Positions 36,001 through 46,921 of a DNA stretch of 64,000 nucleotides are shown here, one piece after another. The position numbers were made by a program, and so were the translations under genes. The stretch comes from Neonectria sp. B-13 (lineage: Eukaryota; Ascomycota; Sordariomycetes; Hypocreales; Nectriaceae). Numbering within the stretch: the first letter of the stretch is position 1; every line of letters begins with the position of its first letter. The notes below the pieces were generated by a model. That model was given only the letters and a program-made list of their open reading frames with translations. It did no database searches and had not been told where the DNA came from. The DNA lies in assembly GCA_002682825.1 (NCBI GenBank), contig NOKP01000013.1, positions 434,001 through 498,000 of the forward strand, in the 5' to 3' direction.

Positions 36001-37852
36001 TTCAATGACTGCAGTTACACATCAAGCCGTCCATCCCGCTTCACTCAATTGCGTTCCGAACTTGGTATGCTATTCTCAGTCGCCTGAGAATGAATGGTTC
36101 AGCCCGAGCAAGAACAGCGAGTGCCCTAACCCGATTTGTACAACACCAAGGACATGGAGCTATTCTCTCGAAGACTGCTGTTTTTACCAGCCCAAGTCCA
36201 AGTATAGATTCCAGCCTCGACTTTGGGGGTTTGGTGCCTGTTACCAGTCCACCAATAGTAATCACCAACTCCATGACAGCTAACTAATGGCTCGTGGGGC
36301 AAGAAACTAAAAGCCCCGCTGCACGTGCTGTGCTGTGCTGGTATGGCCAACGCATCCATCCGAGCTAGGAACCTGGCACTCAGCAGCTTCGTGACTGGCT
36401 GTCAAAGTTCGATGGGATTCGCAAGACTTGCGGAATCGACTTGGTGAGCTGGCACCAGCTACAGTCACAAGTGTACGACTAGGTAGATATTTCGCCACCA
36501 ACCTTAGTGAGGGAGGGCTTGTCGGTGTGAGCCTGGCCAGTAAAGATGCTGTACATGGCAGCAGTTGCGAAGCAATTCCACATTGCCATGCGGATTGTTG
36601 GCGTCATCTGTCGGGATCGAGATGCAGATCATGAACGTTGTACATACAGTAGAGCTAGTTAGGTAGTTGAAAGATCCAATATGGAGGAAAGCAAAGACCG
36701 CCCCGAGGGACCGATTGATGATATGCCTTAGTGTAACGGCCCTTAGGCCCGCCGAAGTGGCCCATCCCCATTTCCTAATGGCCTAGAGTCATCCCTCAAG
36801 TCCGTGTGTTGTCTTCGTCCCATCCGCACGCCGCCGTCCTCTCGCTCGATCCATGATCCCGGTCTAGCTGTGAGTCTGGGACTGAAGCCACTGAACCGCG
36901 TCCCGTCCGCAAGCCCTGGTTGCTCCACCACCTTCATGCTTCTACTTCATGCACCTGTCCGGGGCTGCATTGCTGTTTCTTTCCAACTCTGTCCCACGTT
37001 TACGAACGTCTCGAGGACTTGAAACAACCTACCCTTGCATTCGGGTGTTAGTTCCCGTTGGTCCACGTTGCTACCTGTCTGCCTTGCCTTGCGCTGGTCG
37101 ACACATCCAGTTAGCGATGCCGTATCCAGCGGAAGCGAAACGGGATGAATTGAAAATCATGAATCACATTCTTTTCTTAGATCAGATACGAGTCTTGGAG
37201 GAGGGGGAGGGGTAAATTACAGAGGAGATGGGGTGACTGTGTGTAGGCTCCGCGGGCGCGTGCGTGATCCCGCACCTCAACCTCATCTTAGATCTTTCAT
37301 GCGTCCGGTTTGTCGTGAGGCTGAATGGATCATGCCACCCGCTAGCACACTGGAACCTTCGGAAACATGTTCGAGAAGCACTTCTGGGCAACTTCATCGC
37401 GCCAAACAGTGGAGATAGCCTGTGAATCTCCGCATCACAGACGCCCTGTTGACCTTAGCTACTTGCGTCACCATCATGAACAATACCACCGCCATTATAT
37501 AGCTGTTCCTCTCGTCCGCCCTCGCCGGCCGCTGTTCGTCTGGCCGCTGCTTGCTTGAGTATTTGTTCTTCCCAGATGTGACCACACAAATACAATCATG
37601 ATCTTACAATTGATACAGACACACGCCTTGAACTGAGACCTAATATTCATCCGTTCCTGTTTTACAGCCCTTGTGTACACAGACTCCCAAAGCTGGCCCT
37701 GCCATGATCCTTAATCGACTAAGATCACACCCAGAACCTATTCAAGTGCCTTTCACCCAACACATGCAGCGTATACTCGTACGCCGCCACCATATGATCC
37801 CTATACCTAAGAACACGCCGGCTCCCTGAAAATTCGACCCCTTCATACATTC

Positions 37853-39028
37853 TTACTTAGCTGCTTCCGCCTCAGCTTCGGCCAACCTCAAGGCCTCCTC
37901 TAAGGCCTCCTCGTCATCCTCAAACTCGCTATCCTGGTCTTTGACCTCCTTGACCTCCTTGACCTCGGCCTTGACCACCTCGACTTTCTTGACCTCGGTT
38001 TTGCCATCCGGTTCGCCATCCTCACTAACCTTGACCTCTGTGGCAGGCTTCGTCTCCTCAACTAAAGGCTTTGTCGAATTGCCGGGCACCAATGCCCAGT
38101 CAATCTCACCATCAGCGCCGTATCGCTTCACCAGCCACTCATTGGCCTTCTTGAAATGGGCACAATCGAAAAATCCTCTTGACGCACTCAAGGGACTAGG
38201 ATGAACGCTTTGCAGAACCAAGTGCTTCTGGCGGTCAATCTTCTGCACTCGCTTGCCAGCGGGCGTGCCCCAGGCCATGTATACGACACCGCGCGTCCGC
38301 TTCTGTGCTGTAAGATCAATGACCTTTTGGGTAAAGCGCTCCCAGCCTCGGTTTGAATGCGAGTTGGCTTCATGTGCCCGCACGGTGAGGCATGTGTTGA
38401 TCATGAGAACGCCCCGGTCCGCCCACGGAGTGAGGAGACCACCCTTGTTGGGTGGTGCCACGAACGATGGGTAGTCCTTCTTCAGGGCAATATACATGTT
38501 CTTCAGGGAAGGCGGTGCCGGGGTCGGGGACCTCACGGAAAAGGCGAGACCGTGAGCTTGGTTGATGTTGTGATAAGGGTCCTGGCCGACAATGACGACT
38601 TTGACGTTGTGGAAGGGGGTGTGACGGGACCTGGCATCAACAAGGTCAGCATGTGTTCAGCCCACGTATGTCAGCATCGGATTGTCCTACCATGAGTAGA
38701 CATCCTCCTTGGGAGGGAACCACTTTCGTCCCGTGTTGGTCTCTCGCTCCAGGAACTTCTTCAGGTCGAGGAACTCTTTGGTGGTGATGTCGTCTTTGAG
38801 ATGGGCCAGCCAGCTCTCGTCCAGCGTCTCAATTTCCAACTTCAGGAGGTCCTTCTGCTCCTGTGTCAGGCCAGCAACCCACTTGGCCTTGTCAAACTTG
38901 ATCGCCGGGGGACCGCTAACGGGCTTGGGGGCCGCGCCGAAGAATGATGCGATGCTGGCATTGGCCTTGGGTTTCTTTGCATCGGTCCCGTTCGGGCTCG
39001 AGTTGGCCTTGCGCTTGAGGGTCGACAT
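37853..39028 (-). CDS. UNG1: Uracil-DNA glycosylase (family 1)
   Basis: Removes uracil from DNA to start base-excision repair in nucleus and mitochondria. Two exons, 39028-38691 and 38630-37853, give 371 residues. The intron (GTAGGA donor, GCTGAC branch, GCCAG end) restores DVYSWSRHTPFHNVKV. Motifs are GQDPYH (128-133, catalytic Asp130), LTVR, and HPSPLSASRGFF (about 255) with the uracil-binding His. The N terminus has a nuclear-localisation-like KRK...KKPK and a degenerate PCNA-binding box (residues 23-30, NASIASFF), placed as in human UNG2. A charged tail of about 75 residues after the catalytic domain is unusual: it has repeated EVK units and ends in an acidic helix resembling a ubiquitin-interacting motif. 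The frame stays open about 90 codons upstream without an ATG. It is divergent from HRD3. Confidence 0.95.
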
Positions 39029-40435
39029 GGTGATAATCTGGGGGTGGAGACAACCGGTGGGTGGTGATCGATGCACGAAGAGACCTCGGAATGGGCGAGG
39101 AACTCGAAAGACTTGTGCTCGTAGCGAAGGAATCGTGGGTAGTTTGACTGAAGGGAATGCAGCTGAAATTGTAGTAAGAACGAGAGGCTGGGAGAGGGCT
39201 GGGGAGGCTTTTGACAAAGTGACTTGGGTTTTCGTAGTCACCCTAGCGACTTCGGGGATTTTGAAGGAGCTGATGGAACGCGTGTGGTGACGCGCTCAAA
39301 TTGGAGCCATTAACGCGCTACCTGTGACTTTCGTGTTCACGGTGGTACTTAGGATAGGTGCTGGGTTCCCAAATGCAGGGGCGGGCGTTAGTGGTTGTGG
39401 CGCTGACATAGCCTAGGGTTTACACTTTATACCCAGGTTGCCAGGCAGCCATAGCGCTGTATTCCCTTCTCTCTACTAGGCGAAGCGGCCGGGCAACCTG
39501 CAAAAGTAAAATAGTTGCATTGGTAGCTCCGCTAGTGGGCGGGGATGAGCGGGAAGCAAAGGAACTTTGGTTTGATTGTCTGATTGCCTGGGGATTTTAA
39601 TTGCCAAAAGTGTCATAGACTTTGTTGATGTGTACAAGAGGCTGGTAATGGTACTCTCTGATCCATCGGACATAAGCACTGATCGCGTGGAAATGAGCTT
39701 TCATTACCTTCTTCGGGGGTAAATAAGGCGAGATGGTACGAATACTATATCTATTCATATATCTAACAGCGCAGCATCACTTACAGTAACCCCGAGAACC
39801 TATACCTATGTACCTAGGTTTCTTACACCTCAGTGTTTGAGCTCACGTGCAAAGTATTCCTAACCTCTTTGTGTTTTACGCTGGACTCGTGAGCTTGCCC
39901 TCCCTGGGAAGTGGTTGTATCGATCTCAATCCAGGATGTTACAACTAAAGTGCAATCCTATCCAGCCTCCCAAAATCCAGCAAGCCCAACAAACCAACGC
40001 ACACTCAGTGTAACCCAGGGACCCGATCCGAGTTTGCTGCTGCTCTAACCGAAAATGCAAACACCAAAAATCGAAATGTTGCCATTAACAACAATGTCAT
40101 TGAGTCCCGGGCTGCTGGGCATTGGGCTATGATGTTGGGGGAAATATTTTGAAGACTCCAGGTGCCGTACACCTCCCCTGGGAGAACCTGGCAACCGCAC
40201 TTAGTCAGCCGATGACGGATGAGCACACGGCGCTTTCCCACTTTTGGCCAAAGCGGCGTCGGACACATTACCTCATGTACTTCGTAAGCTTCAACTGGAC
40301 AGCTAGCTGGTTACTGCAGATTGCAGCTCAGTCCGCCCCGCGAAATCAAGACAACAACGACGGTATTCTGGATCCTGGAAACCCGCCATGCCCAGTGCTG
40401 TCACCGACTCTATAGGCACATAGTAATTGCCCGGC
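39029..40435. promoter_or_regulatory. Divergent intergenic region UNG1/HRD3
   Basis: 1.4 kb containing both promoters. The part adjoining UNG1 remains open in the UNG1 frame to about 39298. TA-rich words occur near 39740-39780. No further gene was recognised. Confidence 0.5.
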
Positions 40436-43081
40436 ATGCGGCAATCACTCGTCTGGGTGCTCCGTATGTTGTTTCCCCCACCCGCCGATGACACGCGACA
40501 GCTACTGACCAAATGCAGTGCTTTGGCAGGCAAGCTCCGGACTCTGCACGAACGCGAAATACTATCAAGAAACCTACACAGAAACACCACCGTTCCAGAG
40601 AGGCGGCCATAACAAGCATGTGGCCGCCCCAAAGACAGATGTGTTGGTGGACCAGGGCCATCACAACGGTCCGCAACCTGGTATGACTATGTCCTCGACG
40701 GACTCGGAGGCGCAACCAAGCTGACTGTTCCTAGGCTCGGACCTTGTCGAAGCAGCCATGTTGGAGCTCGGGAAGACCCCCCATTCATCGCATCAACGGA
40801 AACGACGGCCATCGGGTCTCGTTGGAACGGTCATGCGCCACATCGTGAAGGCGCTCCCCAGCGGTCCAGCAACTGCGCCGTCGCAATCCCACGATGCCAA
40901 CATCAGCGGTCCTCTTCTAAACGCTGTCCAGCTTCTTGAGCAGGCGGCGCAACTGAACAATTCGGACGCTCTCTACCTCCTGGCCCAGATGAATTTCTTC
41001 GGCAACTATAGCCACCCGAGGAATCTGGACGTTGCCTTCAACCACTATCAGCAGCTTGCTGCCGTGCATGGAAATACAACCGCACAGTACATGATGGGGG
41101 TTTACTACTCGACGGGGCTTGGAGACGTGGTTCCCCGCGACCAGGCCAAGGCCCTCCTCTACTACACCTTTGCTGCCATTCGAGGAGATGTTCGGGCTGA
41201 GATGGCCACGGCATTCCGACACCACACCGGAGTTGGGACGACCAAGAATTGCGATGCTGCAGTAAAATACTACAAGAGCGTTGCGGACAAAGTCATTGCG
41301 TGGTATCGAGCTGGCCCCCCAGGAGGCCGGTCTTGGGTCCAACAGGCATGGCGCATTTCGGATGATGACGGTGGCATCTACGGTGAAGGAGCGAGTGCCT
41401 CGAGTGCCGGTATGAATGCACTGAAGACTAATCCTGCCTCTGATGCGAACGCCGCCATTGACGATGTCATCGAGTACTTGGACCTGATGTCTCAAAAGGG
41501 AGACTCGAAGGCGTCGTACAACTTGGGAAGAATATATTATGAAGGCCAGCGCGGCCTAGACCGAAACATCCCCTTGGCTAGGAAATACTTCTTCGTGGTG
41601 GCGTCACGATATTGGAGGAAGGACGGGCACGTGCTCGATAACTACAAACAGGGCATCGAGTCGATCGCCTCTAAGGCTGCCGGTTACCTCGGTCGGATGT
41701 ACCTGAGAGGTGATGGTGTCAACCAAAACTTTGAACGGGCGAGATTCTGGTTCGAACGTGGCATCTCTCAGGGCGACGCCCAGTCTCAGCACGGCCTTGG
41801 CTTGATAACGCTCCATGGCTACGGCCAGAAGGAGAATGTCAAGTTTGCCATGGAGTTGTTCAAGAAGTCTGCTGATCAGGATTATGCCCCGGCGCTGGTT
41901 CAGATGGGGCAGCTATATCTGGATCAAGGAGGCCAAGATGACGTCAGGATCGCGAACAACTATTTCGAACTTGCGGGCCGACATGGCAACATTGAAGCTC
42001 ACTACTACATTGGTGAAATGATTCACCACGGCGTCGGCAGAGAAAAGCTGTGTGCTGCATCCCTGAGCTTCTACAAGAGTGTTGCTGAGAAGGCAGAGCC
42101 CCTGGTATCATCATGGGGCGACGCCAACGACGCATACGAAGCTGGTGATTACGAGCTTGCGTTCCTCGAGTATCTAATGGCGGCTGAGCAGGGGTATGAG
42201 AAGGCCCAAACAAACGTTGCATACATGCTGGACTCGGTTCAGTCTCGACTGCCTTTATCCTTGTGGATCCAGAAGCCCACAGACAAGAAAAGCCTCCTCG
42301 AGAATCCGTCACTTGCTCTGATCTACTGGACGCGGTCCTCGAGGCAATCCAACGTGGATTCACTCGTGAAGATGGGCGACTACTACTTCTACGGTGTAGG
42401 AGCCAAGCAAGATACCACCAAGGCTGTCCAGTGCTATACTGGAGCGTCCGACTACTCTCAGAGTGCCCAGGCCCTATTCAACCTAGGATGGATGCATGAG
42501 AACGGGATCGGTTTGGTGCAGGATTTCCATCTTGCTAAGAGATACTACGACCACGCCTTGGAGATAAATGAGGAAGCATACCTTCCTGTCACACTGAGCC
42601 TCCTCAAGCTTCGGCTTCGGAGTGCCTGGAATACCCTGACACATGGGCCAATCCATTCCATCCAGGACGAGCCGAGTAAGTGACCCTGCCCACTACACGA
42701 AGGAGAGTACTTTTACTAACAGGACCAGAACCGAAAAAGGACCGGTCTCTTTCCGAATGGATTGCCAATTTTCTCCAGGACGATGGTCTTAGGGATGAGG
42801 ATGTATTCTACGGTGGGGATGGTCTATACGATGACACGCTTGGTAACGGCGAAGGTTTGAATGAGGATGATGGGATCGTGGAGAGCTTCCTGATCATCGG
42901 CATTACCCTGTCTTTGGTGTTGCTCCTCTGGTGGCGGCAACGCCTGCAGCAGGTGCACATGCAAGAAGAGGACAATCGAAGACGGGAACAAGGGCTTCTA
43001 CCGAACCAGCAGCTCGAGAATGCACGAGATGGGGCCAACGGGTTCAGAGAGTGGGCTGCGGGAGGTGCAGGGCTGCTGTAA
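40436..43081 (+). CDS. HRD3: HRD3/SEL1L, ER-associated degradation adaptor
   Basis: Luminal adaptor of the Hrd1 ubiquitin ligase, recruiting misfolded glycoproteins and stabilising Hrd1 in the ER membrane. Four exons, 40436-40463, 40519-40680, 40735-42675 and 42723-43081, all in phase, give 829 residues. The first two exons together build the signal peptide (MRQSLVWVLLLWQASSG), so the first exon has only 28 coding bases. Many Sel1-like repeats follow (for example ALYLLAQMNFFGNYSHPRNL, AQYMMGVYYSTGLGDVVPRD and ALFNLGWMHENGIGLVQDFH), including the conserved ANVAYML-type repeat before the second cluster. A single transmembrane segment, SFLIIGITLSLVLLLWW (about 766-782), leads to a basic cytosolic tail of about 45 residues. 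The length and arrangement match fungal Hrd3. Confidence 0.94.
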
Positions 43082-44289
43082 GATAGTTGGACGGTAGAAG
43101 GGCGGGCGTTTTCTATTTCATTCTCGAAGCATTAGAGCGATGGCGTCTTTGGATTTCGTTGATAAAACACGTAGAAGATATTATGCATTTCGGATCCTGT
43201 GTCAGAGTGAGCGTCGCCAGCAGCGGATTCTCGCGGTGTGCGCGTTGGGGAAGCCGTCTTCAATCTTCAAGTTTCTACGAGCGCATGTACGAATACGTGA
43301 CAGAGTTTGAGGCATGTGGATCAGCAATTGGTATGTATCTAGCATCAAGCACTTGAAAACTCATGGGTTCCGATAAAATAAGGAGCACTAGAGGAATGCT
43401 CATCGGCGTTTGCGACACTGGGACAGTGGCTTTTGAGACACTCTGGGCATCAAGTTGAGGCCGGCGTGGTCGACAGGGATAGCAGGCCTGCTAGATGTCG
43501 GTCAGGGTTCTGGGGCGAGACTACAATGTCCAAGAAGTTACGGATATTGACTGAGCATTGACACTTCGCTACAGAGTATTTGGCAGGGCTACCCATTGTA
43601 ATATATAAAAAACACTTGGAGAGACGCTGAAGGTATCTCTCTCGCCCTGCAAACTGCATTGCTGACACTTGGGCTGAAACAACCGACAGCCCATACAACC
43701 AAGTCAGGCATTCATTCAAGCTTTTAGCATCTCGAACACTTAGCCGCCGAGGCCGCAGCCGGCCTGTTCGATGCGTAGTGCAGCGGCCGGCGGGAGGCTG
43801 CATTAGAGTACTCGCACATCGGGTTGGAGGCCTTGGAATAAGAGTCGATTGTTATTCGTACTGAGCCTCGGGGGGCCAGTCCACTAGCCGCCGGGAGGTC
43901 CACATTCCCCCGGACGCTGAGACCTTTGAAACACCAAAGGCTGAGGCGCAACACGGCTTGCCGCAGAGCAGCCATTCCACGCGCCACCGGGGTCGCCGCA
44001 GAGCATCTCCTCCCTAGAAACGCCCGCGTCTCTATTGAAGGGGGTTTTCCTCTTTTACTCTTGGACAATTCTACGTTAACTACTCCATATTGCGATTCGA
44101 TACCCTCTCAAATTTTCCCGCACTTCTTTGTTTGCGTATCTCCTTACTTATTCCGTCCTGTCCAGTGCTGGTCGATACGGTACTTGTGTTGCTTGGCCAG
44201 CTGGGCTCCCCTCCTTTAATCGACCCTTGGCTGTCGTGGCTGTGCTTAAGTCTCTTGACGTCAACAATCTCCCTTCAACAAACAACACG
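43082..44289. other. Intergenic between HRD3 and the RCR-like gene
   Basis: 1.2 kb with the HRD3 3'UTR and the promoter of the next gene. The last 200 bp are CT-rich, as expected for a leader. Frames on the minus strand (43450-44068) have no recognisable features. Confidence 0.5.
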
Positions 44290-44936
44290 ATGCCGACTTT
44301 GACGAAATGGCCGCTGCTGCTGCGTCGAGCTGACGACGACGACGACGACGACAATGATGATTGGGGCTACGGGGTAGACGATGATGGTGTTTCTTGGTGG
44401 TATAGCGATGTAAGTCGCCGCCCGACCCTGCGTGCTCGTATCGACGGTGCTGGATGCTGGTGCTGATTGTTACAGACGGGCGTCATCGTCAAATGGGTGG
44501 TTTTCATCTCCGTTACCGTCATCTTCCTCACCTGGATCATCGGCGGATACCTTCACGCCAAGTCAAGGCTCAAGAAGGGCCTCCCGCTTCTCACATACCA
44601 CAGAGTAAGCCCTTCCCACGCTCCTTACTCGCCATCCGCAGGCCCAACTGACATCTGCGACAGTGCCTCGTGAGCAGACGAACGCGCGCCCAGTACGACC
44701 CGGGCTACCAGTTCCCCCAGGCCTCGTATCATCAAGCCGGGTACCCCATGCACCCGCCGCCCAACGGCCAGCAGATGTACAGCATGCCCCCGCCCGTCTA
44801 CGACCCAGACCGTCCTCCCATCTACGAGCCGCCTGCTGGAGGCACCAAGATTGACCCGGCGCAGGGAAGACGGGATCCTGGGGATTTCGAGTACCAGGCA
44901 CCGCCAGGACCGCCGCCAGCGTCCATGTCGAGATAG
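44290..44936 (+). CDS. RCR-like single-pass membrane protein with PPxY motifs
   Basis: Three exons, 44290-44409, 44476-44604 and 44664-44936, all phase 0, give 173 residues. The short N-terminal region contains a run of aspartates (about residues 15-23). One membrane segment (about 43-66, within VVFISVTVIFLTWIIGGYL) is followed by a basic stop-transfer KSRLKKG and a cytosolic tail rich in Pro, Tyr and Gln. Two PPxY motifs (PPVY at 126-129, PPIY at 134-137) are the typical ligands of Rsp5/Nedd4-type WW domains. The layout matches the fungal RCR family (Rcr1/Rcr2, chitin deposition and plasma-membrane protein trafficking) and similar Rsp5 adaptors. The family assignment is by architecture rather than strong sequence identity. 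Confidence 0.75.
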
Positions 44937-45212
44937 GGACGGACACCCATGTGTCGGATCGCCGACGAGGAGGCATCGAGGTGGTGTACGATTGAATCGC
45001 TGGGAGCCACTGGATCGATGGCTTCACGGGCAGGCAAATGGAAACATCGGGCAAAGCTTACAGTTGAGATGGATGCATCAGTAGAATATAGATAGATGAA
45101 GAAATGACCTAGTCTAGCACCTCTCTTCGAAGAGACATTGCCAGGTTTCATGAATAAACCACCCGGAACTCCAACTCGCGCCTAGATAATATGTAGTAAA
45201 GCAACTAGGATT

Positions 45213-45985
45213 TTAATCCACGTCCATTGCGTCCGGGTCATCATCCCTCGAGGTCATGCTCGCATCGTCCGTGGAAGTAGTGTTCGTCGTAGCCTCGGCA
45301 CTCTTACTCTCCCTCTCCAGCCGCAGCTGCTCCCTCATGCGGCGGCGCGACTCGACAATAGCCTTGCGGACGCTGTCCTTGTTCTCGGGCACCGTGATCG
45401 ACTTGGGGTCACTGTAGAGCACAACTTCCATACCTTCAGATTCCGCGTCCTTCCTGGTCAGGATGGAGGGGGGGATGCGAGTAGCCCGCAGGTGTTTCTC
45501 GATGTCCGGGAGGAAGACGAGCTTGCCGTCGTCGGACTCGCTGTCGGAGGAGAGCTCGTCATCGATGTTGTAGATGTAGACCTTGTGCTTTGAATTGTCG
45601 AGCTGCATCGTGTCGTCGGGGATGGGTGCACTGCGCGAGGAGGAGGCGGGTGTGTTGGTGTTAGTGTTGGTGTTGGGATTGGTGGTGAATGATGAGGGCG
45701 TCTCGACTGGGACGTAGAGCCTGTTCCCGCCCTGCTCTATCAGGAACACGCGTGTCAGCTTGGATTTCTGGGGAGGATAGACAAGGCGGCAGAGGGAAAA
45801 GACACACCAAGATTCAGCAGGCTCAGACGCTTGGAGAGACGCTCATTTTCAGGCAAGCCAGCCTTCCGCTTGCGCCGGTGAGGCCTGGCCGTCTGGTAGG
45901 GACCGTTCTCAGCAGCGGCATCAGCAGCGACAGCGGAAGCGGCCGGCGAGACGGAGGAGGGAGATTGCGCTCCGTGCAGCATCAT
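45213..45985 (-). CDS. Unrecognised protein, probably conserved in fungi
   Basis: Two exons, 45985-45808 and 45736-45213, give 233 residues. Of the splice options, the GTGTGT donor with the GATAG end (45737) keeps frame and gives RLSLLNLEQGGNRLYVPVE, which reads smoothly. An alternative acceptor at CCCCAG would need a poorer donor. The start is uncertain among 46018, 45985 and 45982. Features are an Ala/Ser-rich N terminus, a basic RPHRRKRK patch that could be a nuclear signal, an NTNTNTNT low-complexity run, an acidic IDDELSSDSESDDGK segment, then FLPDIEKHLRATRIPPSIL and a basic helix SRRRMREQLRLERESK. The pattern suggests a nuclear protein. No domain was recognised. It shares a short divergent promoter with ALA1. 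Confidence 0.75.
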
Positions 45986-46463
45986 CCCGTCTAGGCCGAC
46001 GAAAATCCCCCGCCGCAAAAAAGGGAACTCTCTCTGACCCCTTCTCTACACCCAAACCCAAAGGCCGACGAAAAATCAACAAACGACAGCTGGGGGGCGA
46101 TATCGGGCGAATTGAATTGAACGGGATGCGGTTGATGGAATTCAAGAGACTCAGAGTTGCGCTTTGCCCCGGATGTGGACGAGATCGAGGACGTGCAGCA
46201 GTCGCAGCAGTCGCAGCTCGGCCGGCCACGGGCTGTTGCGCTGCACCGGAGGCGGCGTCGGCGGCCCTTATGTATTCTTGACTCATTCTTGTAGAACTTT
46301 CTACACTCCGCCGCCGCCACAATCACAAACACCACCACCACCACGGCAACTCTTCCACTGCAATTTCAACCTCCACCATCAACTCTCCGCCCGGGCTCTC
46401 TTCGCATTCTCGCCTCTACATCACCGGGCATTTTCGAGTTCCACTTCCCCTTCCAGTGCGACA
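45986..46463. promoter_or_regulatory. Short divergent promoter region, unknown gene/ALA1
   Basis: 478 bp between start codons. The ALA1 frame stays open back to an in-frame ATG at 46173, leaving only 187 bp between that ATG and the divergent start. It contains CAGCAGTCGCAGCAGTCGCAG and CACCA repeats. Confidence 0.6.
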
Positions 46464-46890
46464 ATGGCCGAGCTCGAGTGGCCCGCTGCGCGCGTGCGCA
46501 AGACCTTCCTCGAGTACTTTGAGCAGAGGGGCCACACCATAGGTACGACCACCACTTTGCCAGTGCGGGCACACCACCCTGCCACCCCGGATGGCCTCAC
46601 AGACACCTTCACGCCCATCCGCCGTGTTCCTTCCCCCTGCGACGTTTTTCCCCCTCTCCAATACACGCTGACGCCTTATCGTTGCAGTCCCCTCGTCCTC
46701 CGTCGTTCCTCACAATGACCCCACCTTGCTCTTCACCAATGCGGGCATGAACCAGTTCAAGCCCATCTTCCTCGGCACCATTGGCAAAACGGATCCCATG
46801 GCCAGCCTCAAGTCCGCTGTCGACAGCCAGAAGTGCATCCGCGCCGGTGGAAAGCACAACGATCTCGACGATGTCGGCAAGGACAGCTAC

Positions 46891-46921
<31 letters not shown>

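Larger units (their letters stand above)
32157..37852. other. Second gene-poor stretch, 5.7 kb
   Basis: After the MSB1 promoter (about 32157-32700) I see no gene. The stretch holds a 14-base T run, a GGAT microsatellite, CT-rich patches and, from about 34.9 kb, a slightly AT-richer sequence. Frames of 60-200 codons exist (for example 33458-34012 minus, 34042-34614 plus), but they lack domain signatures and many lack ATG starts. Decayed genes or non-coding transcripts cannot be excluded. The end near 37.7 kb is the UNG1 3' region. Confidence 0.5.

Noticed and set aside
45737..45807. Alternative splice for the 45.2-kb gene using the CCCCAG acceptor
   Set aside because: It needs a GTGTCT donor to keep frame, while GTGTGT with GATAG keeps frame and gives a smoother joined sequence. 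The choice still needs transcript proof.
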